This document shows, one piece after another, positions 1 to 5,036 of a stretch of 14,506 nucleotides of DNA. Each line of letters begins with the position of its first letter. Position 1 is the stretch's first letter. Source of the DNA: Hyphomicrobiales bacterium (GTDB taxonomy: Bacteria > Pseudomonadota > Alphaproteobacteria > Rhizobiales > Aestuariivirgaceae); contig PLXI01000108.1 in the NCBI GenBank assembly GCA_003151375.1, positions 6,860-21,365 of the forward strand, given 5' to 3'. Made by a program: the position numbers and the translations under genes. The notes under the pieces are model-generated. The model was given only the letters and a program-made list of their open reading frames with translations, was not told where the DNA came from and made no database searches.

Positions 1-343
1 CAGTGTCGGGTGAACCTGACACCAGCGGGTGCCACCAGGAAAGGCCAAGCCCTTCATCAAGGCGGCGGTAAGCGCAAGACTCCGGCAGCCAACCCAACTC
101 GCTCACATTTTTGGGGGTCAGTGCAATGCAATCTGGCACGCGCGCATGTCGGTTGTTATAATCCGTACACTGACAGGTTTTCAGATCGAGCAATTTGCAA
201 GCAGCCTTGGTGTAAAGAAAACGGCCAGTGTCTTCGTCTTCGAGTTTGTTGAGGCAACAACGGCCACAGCCATCACACAGACTTTCCCATTCGGTCTTAG
301 ACATTTCAGCAAGAGATTTGGTTTTCCAGAACGCTTCAGACAT
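1..343 (-). CDS. YcgN/UPF0260 family cysteine-cluster protein (partial, runs off left edge)
   Basis: The minus strand from an ATG at 343 is open to the window edge and gives 114 residues with no stop. The family is recognised from the start FWKTKSLAEMSKTEWESL, then CDGCGRCC (residues 23-30), the block around CQCTDYNNRHARVPDC (57-72), and LPESCAYR followed by WWHPLVSG. Nine cysteines are visible (23, 26, 29, 30, 49, 57, 59, 72, 90), the pattern expected for a metal or Fe-S binding cytoplasmic protein; the family's biochemical role is not established. Members are about 150 residues, so roughly the last 35 are missing. The frame stays open upstream of 343 and contains a possible TTG start nine codons earlier, but the protein similarity begins just after the ATG. 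The gene diverges from the penicillin-binding protein gene. Family assignment is firm; the exact start is less so. Confidence 0.93.
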   Translation of the reverse strand, partial: MSEAFWKTKSLAEMSKTEWESLCDGCGRCCLNKLEDEDTGRFLYTKAACKLLDLKTCQCTDYNNRHARVPDCIALTPKNVSELGWLPESCAYRRLDEGLGLSWWHPLVSGSPDT

Positions 344-514
344 GCCCCAAGGCTTACCACGGATTGCCAATTCATGTGAAGAATCAAAATGTTGTGACAG
401 AGAATGATCTTCGGGCCGCAGTTTCACGTATATCTCATAGTTAACCCGAAGTTCCGGCCTTAAACTTGCTTCAAAGCCACTCTAGGGCTAACCCATCTCG
501 AAACGGAATTCCTT
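344..514. promoter_or_regulatory. Divergent intergenic region between ycgN-like and PBP genes
   Basis: These 171 bases must hold the promoters of both flanking genes. An inverted repeat, CTTCGGG (409-415) and CCCGAAG (445-451), has 7-base arms and a 29-base spacer, too far apart for a good terminator and more like a pair of operator half-sites. Nearer the PBP start, CTTCAAA (469-475) and CCCATCT (492-498), 16 bases apart, resemble a heat-shock sigma (RpoH) promoter with one mismatch in the -35; this is a weak call. I see no tRNA or small ORF that looks real here. Confidence 0.4.
505..507 (+). promoter_or_regulatory. Likely ribosome binding site for the GTG start of the PBP gene
   Basis: CGGAA (504-508) places GGA seven bases before the GTG at 515. 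This supports GTG as the start; there is no ATG nearby in this frame. Confidence 0.5.
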
Positions 515-2821
515 GTGGCCAAACTTCCCACCAATAACTGGTTTTACCGCCTGATATGGACGGCTGATTCTATTGTCAGTACAGCTGTTTATGAAACTTG
601 GGCAGCGTTGCGCGGTTGGGTTTCGGGCTATTCGTCTTGGCTGTATCGCTGGTTCCACATAGGCGGGATTAAGCGCTTGCTGATTGATGCCATGAGCGAG
701 GGTGTAACCTTGTTGGTGGGTGTGGCCTTTGGGCTTCTGGCTTATGCGCTGCCGGATTTTGACAGTTCGGGCGATGTTTGGAACCGTGGCCGCCAATATG
801 CCATCACCTTCACCGACCCCGATGGCAAAGTCCTTGGCAAGCGCGGCATCAGCCAGAATGATTCAATCCCCATCAATGAGTTCCCGCCGGTTTTAATCAA
901 GGCAGTTTTGGCCACCGAAGATGCGCGGTTTTATGAACATATGGGTATCGACATTGTTGGCACCTTGCGCGCCATTGTTCACAATTCGCGCGGCGGCTCA
1001 AAGCAAGGTGGTTCATCTATCACGCAACAAGTTGTTAAGAACCTTTTGCTCACGCCTGAAAAAACCTATCAGCGCAAAGTGCATGAGGCTTTTCTTGCGC
1101 TGTGGACAGAAGAGCGCCTGAGCAAAAATGAAATTCTAAAGCTTTATTTGGATCGCTCTTATCTCGGCGGTGGCAACTATGGCGTTGAGGCTGCTTCTCA
1201 ATTCTATTTCGGAAAATCTGTGCGCGATATAAATTTGCCCGAAGCAGCGGTGCTGGCGGGCCTGTTCAAAGCGCCCACGCAATATGCACCACATGCCAAT
1301 CAGGATGCCTCGCGCGCGCGCACCGATGTGGTGTTATACCGCATGTTGGATGCAGGCTACATCACCCAAGGCGAATTGCTGCAAGCCAAGCGTAATCCAG
1401 CTCAAATTGTCCAGCAGGATATTCTCGCCAGCCCGAACTGGTATTTGGATTGGGCCTATCAAAATGCGCTGGAAGTTCTCGACCGACAAAACTTGAAGGG
1501 CGAATATGTGGTGGAAGTCAAAACCACTATGGACAAGCGCTTGCAAGATGCTTCGCAGGCCATTCTCGATGATGTGGTGGATAATATTGGTCCGAAAAGC
1601 AACTTTGAACAGGCCGCATCAATCACCATGGCACCAGACGGCGCAGTGAAGGCCATTGTGGGTGGCCGCAATTATGAAGACAGCCAGTTCAACCGCGCGA
1701 TCACGGCGCGCCGCCAAGTGGGTTCATCCTTCAAACCCTTCGTTTATCTCACAGCCCTTGAGCATGGTTATACGCCTGATACCATTGTGGAAGATGGCCC
1801 GGTTTGCGTGGGCGATTGGTGTGTGCATAATTTTGATTCGGAATCTTTCGGCCGTGTGCCATTATGGGTGGCGCTCACTCATTCCATCAACACTGTTGCC
1901 GTGAAATTGATGTTGGATGTGGGCCGCAAAAATGTTGAGGCCACAGCCCACCGCCTCGGTGTCGTTAGCCCCATCGACCAATATCCAACCATGGCCATTG
2001 GCACCAGCGCTCTCACCCTGATGGATATGACAACCGGCTATTCCAGCATTGCGGCTGATGGCAAATTGGCGAGGCCATACGCGGTGCAGGAAATCCGCCG
2101 CCCCAATGGCGATTTGCTTTACAGCCATGCCGCCAATGAAAAGGACGCGCCTCAAGTTGATCCTGCCAACAAGGTTGAACAGCTGATTCCCATGATGCAC
2201 CAAGTGGTGATGCAAGGCACTGCAACGCGCGCCAAGTTGGATTACGAACCTGTTGCGGGCAAAACCGGCACCAATGCCAATTTCCGCGATGCATGGTTTA
2301 TTGGCTTTTCGGCCCATAACGTAACCGGCGTTTGGGTGGGCAATGATGATAATAGCTCAATGAATTCGAGCAAAGGAAGTGCCGTGACCGGTGGCCTTGT
2401 TCCAGCGCCCGCTTGGAAGCGCATCATGGATGTGGCCGAGTTTGGCTTGAAGCCTGCCGGCATTCCCGGTGTGCCAATGGATGCAAGCTGGAAGCCAGCT
2501 TTGACCACGCTGAATGACCCAGCGCTGGTTGGCATTGTTGCTGGTGCCACACAAGGCCCGGTGCTGGCTGCTGCCCCTTCCGGCCCGGCAATACCTGATG
2601 CTGAGGCCACTGCCGCTATCGCTGATGATGCTGACCAGGCAGATCCTCAATCACGCGACGTTTTGAACGGGATGCTCGATTTGTTTCAAGATGGCGCCGC
2701 GCCAAGTGCTTCTGCATCTGGCGTTGATGCCGCGAAGCTGCACAAAGCCCACACAGTTTCAGCGCCGAGACAACAGCGCTCACGCAGTTTCTTTGATTTG
2801 CTTTTCGGGAAAAGCCAATAA
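515..2821 (+). CDS. Class A penicillin-binding protein (bifunctional transglycosylase/transpeptidase, PBP1A-like)
   Basis: This 768-residue enzyme would polymerise lipid II into glycan strands and crosslink the peptides, anchored in the inner membrane with its domains in the periplasm. An N-terminal cytoplasmic stretch of about 60 residues precedes one membrane segment (about 62-80). The GT51 transglycosylase domain (about 115-290) shows ATEDARFYEH (133-142; catalytic Glu135), GGSSITQQ (165-172) and the block around residues 197-215. The transpeptidase domain (about 365-640) has all three motifs: SSFK (catalytic Ser404, Lys407), SIN (457-459) and KTG (583-585). A pair of cysteines, CVGDWC (431-436), is the only Cys in the protein and is unusual at that place. 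The last ~110 residues are Ala/Pro/Asp-rich and end in a basic stretch followed by FFDLLFG. Translation starts at GTG. The DUF1214/DUF1254 genes follow 81 bases downstream on the same strand. PBP1A-like rather than PBP1C is my reading and is less certain than the class. Confidence 0.96.
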   Translation: MAKLPTNNWFYRLIWTADSIVSTAVYETWAALRGWVSGYSSWLYRWFHIGGIKRLLIDAMSEGVTLLVGVAFGLLAYALPDFDSSGDVWNRGRQYAITFTDPDGKVLGKRGISQNDSIPINEFPPVLIKAVLATEDARFYEHMGIDIVGTLRAIVHNSRGGSKQGGSSITQQVVKNLLLTPEKTYQRKVHEAFLALWTEERLSKNEILKLYLDRSYLGGGNYGVEAASQFYFGKSVRDINLPEAAVLAGLFKAPTQYAPHANQDASRARTDVVLYRMLDAGYITQGELLQAKRNPAQIVQQDILASPNWYLDWAYQNALEVLDRQNLKGEYVVEVKTTMDKRLQDASQAILDDVVDNIGPKSNFEQAASITMAPDGAVKAIVGGRNYEDSQFNRAITARRQVGSSFKPFVYLTALEHGYTPDTIVEDGPVCVGDWCVHNFDSESFGRVPLWVALTHSINTVAVKLMLDVGRKNVEATAHRLGVVSPIDQYPTMAIGTSALTLMDMTTGYSSIAADGKLARPYAVQEIRRPNGDLLYSHAANEKDAPQVDPANKVEQLIPMMHQVVMQGTATRAKLDYEPVAGKTGTNANFRDAWFIGFSAHNVTGVWVGNDDNSSMNSSKGSAVTGGLVPAPAWKRIMDVAEFGLKPAGIPGVPMDASWKPALTTLNDPALVGIVAGATQGPVLAAAPSGPAIPDAEATAAIADDADQADPQSRDVLNGMLDLFQDGAAPSASASGVDAAKLHKAHTVSAPRQQRSRSFFDLLFGKSQ

Positions 2822-2902
2822 ATCAGTTGGGCTGTTTCATTCGGCCACAGGTTGCGGTATGGCTCACAGCGCATTTGAATTTAAGGGGGCGTATTCCGCC
2901 AC

Positions 2903-3451
2903 ATGAGATTATCTTTCGGCGCAACATTTTTGGTGGCGGGTATTGCGGCTGGCTATATTACCGGCCTTCAAGCTTTAGTGCGCGCTGGCACTGTCGCAGT
3001 GCCGGACAATAGCAAATGGCAGCAAGAATTGGTCAATCCCAAAGATCCTTACGCAATTTATGCAGTGGGCCATTTCAAGGCGCAAGGCGCATTGCCGCCG
3101 CCCCACGATAGCCAGTTGTTTTCGCGCGATATCGACGAAGATGGCAAATCATTGCGCGGCGAATGCACCTATCTGTTGAGTGGCACTGCGCCTGCCGCGC
3201 GGTGGTGGGCAGTGTCGGTCGCGCCAGCCGGAGCAATGGCTGATGCAGTTTCAACAAATGCTGCGGATGTTATCATCACCGGCGATGAACGCCTCAACAT
3301 TACCCTATCGCACCGCACGGCCGCGGGAAACTGGTTGGCCATGCCAGATGCAGCCAATGTAAAAGTGACACTGGCACTGCATGAACCATATGATCAAAAT
3401 ATAAAAGGCTCTGCCAGTCTACCGGTTTTGACCAAGGTGAATTGCGAATGA
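2903..3451 (+). CDS. DUF1214 domain-containing membrane-anchored protein
   Basis: This is a 182-residue protein with an N-terminal signal-anchor (about 5-25) and a periplasmic DUF1214-like domain, recognised from GECTYLLSG (87-94), the ARWWAVSV segment (99-106), LNITLSH (131-137) and the C-terminal VTLALHEPYD block. In larger proteins DUF1254 and DUF1214 occur together in one chain; here they are two adjacent genes. The biochemical function is unknown. It has exactly two cysteines, Cys88 and Cys181, the second being the penultimate residue. A purine-rich AAGGGGG (2883-2889) lies upstream of the ATG with somewhat long spacing. The stop codon overlaps the start of the DUF1254 gene. Family assignment is good; the role is open. 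Confidence 0.88.
   Translation: MRLSFGATFLVAGIAAGYITGLQALVRAGTVAVPDNSKWQQELVNPKDPYAIYAVGHFKAQGALPPPHDSQLFSRDIDEDGKSLRGECTYLLSGTAPAARWWAVSVAPAGAMADAVSTNAADVIITGDERLNITLSHRTAAGNWLAMPDAANVKVTLALHEPYDQNIKGSASLPVLTKVNCE
3434..3440 (+). promoter_or_regulatory. Ribosome binding site that sets the DUF1254 gene start at 3448
   Basis: AAGGTGA lies inside the end of the DUF1214 gene, seven bases before the ATG at 3448. An in-frame TTG at 3442 would be only one base from this site, so the ATG is the better start. Confidence 0.6.
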
Positions 3452-4005
3452 TCGGGCGCATGTTCTGGCTGGTCACGGCTTTGTTTGCGGGCATTGCCGC
3501 GCATTTGGCAACAATTCTTTACGCGCCCGGCTTAACGTTTGAACGTAAACTCAATGTCATCGTAGCGGCCCACAAACCCAATAGCTTTTTCCTGATGACG
3601 CCAGACACGCAAGCCGGATTTCTACCAACTTCAACCGCCGAAGACATTGTGGGCCTGTGCTTGGTTGATCTTTCAAAAGGCAAAGTGGTAATCGATGCGC
3701 ATGTGCCGCAAAGCTTTTGGAATTTTTCAATTTACGGCAGCTCTGGCCAGCAAATTTATGACATCAATGATGTGGAAGCAGGCGCAGACTCATTTAGCGT
3801 TGAACTGACCAAGGCCAAAAGCCTGATTGAACAGGTGCGCAGTAACGCTGATCCTGACGATGCCGGAAAAATTGCCAACAGCGGCTGGCATGCCGAAGTG
3901 CCGGGCGAGCGGGCATTGGCCGTATTATGGTTTCCGGTGCGCGATCAAACCCAGCGCAAAACTTTAGAAGATGAAGTGAAGCGGACAAATTGCAACGCGA
4001 ATTAG
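3448..4005 (+). CDS. DUF1254 domain-containing membrane-anchored protein
   Basis: This is a 185-residue protein with an N-terminal signal-anchor (about 4-25) and an extracytoplasmic DUF1254-like domain. The visible signatures are FERKLNVIVAAHKPNSF (31-47), the AEDIVGLCLVDLSKGKVVI region (64-82), the SFWNFSIYGSSGQQIYDIND region (89-108) and WFPVRDQ near the C terminus (161-167). Its ATGA junction with the DUF1214 gene suggests translational coupling and a joint function. Like its partner it has two cysteines, Cys71 and Cys182, the latter three residues before the end. Function is unknown; the linkage with a penicillin-binding protein points to the cell envelope by association only. The downstream neighbour is convergent and only 9 bases away. 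Confidence 0.88.
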   Translation: MIGRMFWLVTALFAGIAAHLATILYAPGLTFERKLNVIVAAHKPNSFFLMTPDTQAGFLPTSTAEDIVGLCLVDLSKGKVVIDAHVPQSFWNFSIYGSSGQQIYDINDVEAGADSFSVELTKAKSLIEQVRSNADPDDAGKIANSGWHAEVPGERALAVLWFPVRDQTQRKTLEDEVKRTNCNAN

Positions 4006-4014
4006 GCGCCAGAC

Positions 4015-4218
4015 CTATTCCAATTCAGCCGCTGTTGCCTGATTGTTGAGAGACGGAAGCCTGCGGCTTGAACGTGGTGTTGCCTGTGCGATCATGTCAT
4101 CAGTCAGGCGCTCAATCCTCACACCGTGAAAAATCACAATCTCGGCAGTTGCACCCTCAGGCAATTGGCGCGGGGTGCGATTACTATTTCTATCAGCCAG
4201 TAGAATCACGTTGCTCAT
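4015..4218 (-). CDS. Small hypothetical protein, 67 residues
   Basis: A 67-residue ORF opens with MSNVILLADR, then has a Pro/Glu-Gly turn (RQLPEGATAEIVIFHGVRIER) that resembles small uncharacterised alphaproteobacterial proteins with an 'AEI(V/L)xFxGVRxER' core, followed by a polar, probably disordered tail. No signal peptide, membrane segment or cysteine is present. AAGG sits six bases before the ATG on the minus strand. It lies at the end of the long minus-strand gene run but after a 69-base gap with its own candidate operator, so it may be transcribed separately. The similarity is from memory; function unknown. Confidence 0.72.
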   Translation of the reverse strand: MSNVILLADRNSNRTPRQLPEGATAEIVIFHGVRIERLTDDMIAQATPRSSRRLPSLNNQATAAELE

Positions 4219-4253
4219 GATTGCCTTACTCAGTCGTTGCGTAAAACTAAGAC

Positions 4254-4267
4254 TGTTAAGGTTAACA
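4254..4267. promoter_or_regulatory. 14-base palindrome upstream of the 67-residue gene
   Basis: TGTTAA-GG-TTAACA is a perfect inverted repeat with 6-base arms and a 2-base centre, 36 bases from the ATG at 4218. Read on the minus strand it contains two tandem TTAAC units. The position suits a repressor operator or a promoter element of the small gene. The TTAA halves recall CtrA half-sites, but the TTAA-N7-TTAA spacing is not met. Confidence 0.4.
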
Positions 4268-4287
4268 ATGCACTAATGCGGCAAGGC

Positions 4288-4626
4288 TCAAATTACTTTT
4301 AAATCCGCCAGTCCGGTGCGATCTTCAATCTCAACCAGCCAAAGATCAGCGTCAGATTTGAGTCGGCGGTCAAATAGCTGCTGCACATCAGGCCAAGGCA
4401 CAGGTGCGGCAAATGATTTGGCGAATTGGCGCTGGCCTTCATCGTCATGTGATGGGCCGGGTGGAGGTTCCAACAAATCATAACTGCCATTGAGATGATT
4501 GATGGTGACATAAACGGCACCCGCTTCATCCGCGCCAGATTTCACCACAGCGCCGAATTTGCCTTCGCCTTGGCAGCGGCGCAGCAACGCTTCAACCCAG
4601 AGCCTGGATTTGAGGCGTGGCGTCAT
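4288..4626 (-). CDS. DUF1491 family protein
   Basis: This 112-residue protein is recognised as DUF1491, a family I know mainly from alphaproteobacteria, from the opening RLKSRLWVEALLRRC (4-18), the GAVVKSGADEAGAVYVTI block (25-42), a YDLLEPPPG stretch (49-57) and DLWLVEIED (94-102). It is a small cytoplasmic protein of unknown biochemical role, with no membrane segment and a single cysteine. Its ATG overlaps the stop of the acetyltransferase gene in an ATGA junction, so it is probably translationally coupled to it. The family call is good; I can offer no function. Confidence 0.87.
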   Translation of the reverse strand: MTPRLKSRLWVEALLRRCQGEGKFGAVVKSGADEAGAVYVTINHLNGSYDLLEPPPGPSHDDEGQRQFAKSFAAPVPWPDVQQLFDRRLKSDADLWLVEIEDRTGLADLKVI

Positions 4627-5036
4627 TGGTCTATTCTCTTACCAAGGCTGAGCACATTTTGGCGCTCATAGCCCATGGCCTCATAGATAGCAGCGACCTT
4701 TTCATTTTCGCCGCGCACCAAGAGATTAATTTTCCACACACCATTCTGGCGCAACCAGCTTTCGGCTGCCTCATGGAGTTTGCGGGCGAGACCCTGCCCC
4801 TGATGCGAAGGCGCGACGCCAAAATAATATAGCGCCCCACGGTGGCCATCATGGCCAACCATTACTGCGCCCAAAATATTACGCGCATCCTCAAGCACAA
4901 GAATTGTTGAGGATGGGCCATCTATTGCAAAGGCAATGTCTTTGGCTGGGTCATTCCACGACCGGGTTAAACCGCACTCATTCCACAAAGCAATAACGGC
5001 GCTTTCATCGCCGGGCTTAAATTGCCGAATGATCAC
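4623..5036 (-). CDS. ypeA: GNAT family acetyltransferase, YpeA-like
   Basis: A 137-residue N-acetyltransferase of the YpeA type transfers acetyl from acetyl-CoA to an unidentified amine. Visible signatures are IRQFKPGDESAVIALWNECG (3-22), the SWNDPAKDI stretch (26-34), GHDGHRGALYYFGV (61-74), the acetyl-CoA loop HQGQGLA (78-84) and NEKVAAIYEAMGYE (111-124), ending VLSLGKR. The start is GTG at 5036, which overlaps the TGA of the malic enzyme gene by four bases (GTGA); GGA lies about ten bases upstream. The overlap on the other side with DUF1491 makes the gene part of a coupled chain. The family is clear; the substrate is not known. Confidence 0.92.
   Translation of the reverse strand: MIIRQFKPGDESAVIALWNECGLTRSWNDPAKDIAFAIDGPSSTILVLEDARNILGAVMVGHDGHRGALYYFGVAPSHQGQGLARKLHEAAESWLRQNGVWKINLLVRGENEKVAAIYEAMGYERQNVLSLGKRIDQ

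Noticed and set aside
29..379. Plus-strand 116-residue ORF and minus-strand 181-387 ORF at the left end
   Set aside because: Both are other frames of the truncated YcgN gene, whose frame encodes clear conserved cysteine motifs.
1862..2317. 151-residue minus-strand ORF inside the PBP gene
   Set aside because: It overlaps the transpeptidase domain in antisense and its His/Ala-rich composition is typical of a shadow frame.
2888..2900. Hairpin GGCG-TATTC-CGCC just before the DUF1214 start
   Set aside because: The stem is only four bases and could be chance; too weak to call a regulatory structure.
4006..4014. Bidirectional terminator between DUF1254 and the 67-residue gene
   Set aside because: The gap is nine bases and I find no strong GC-rich hairpin with a T tract across it.
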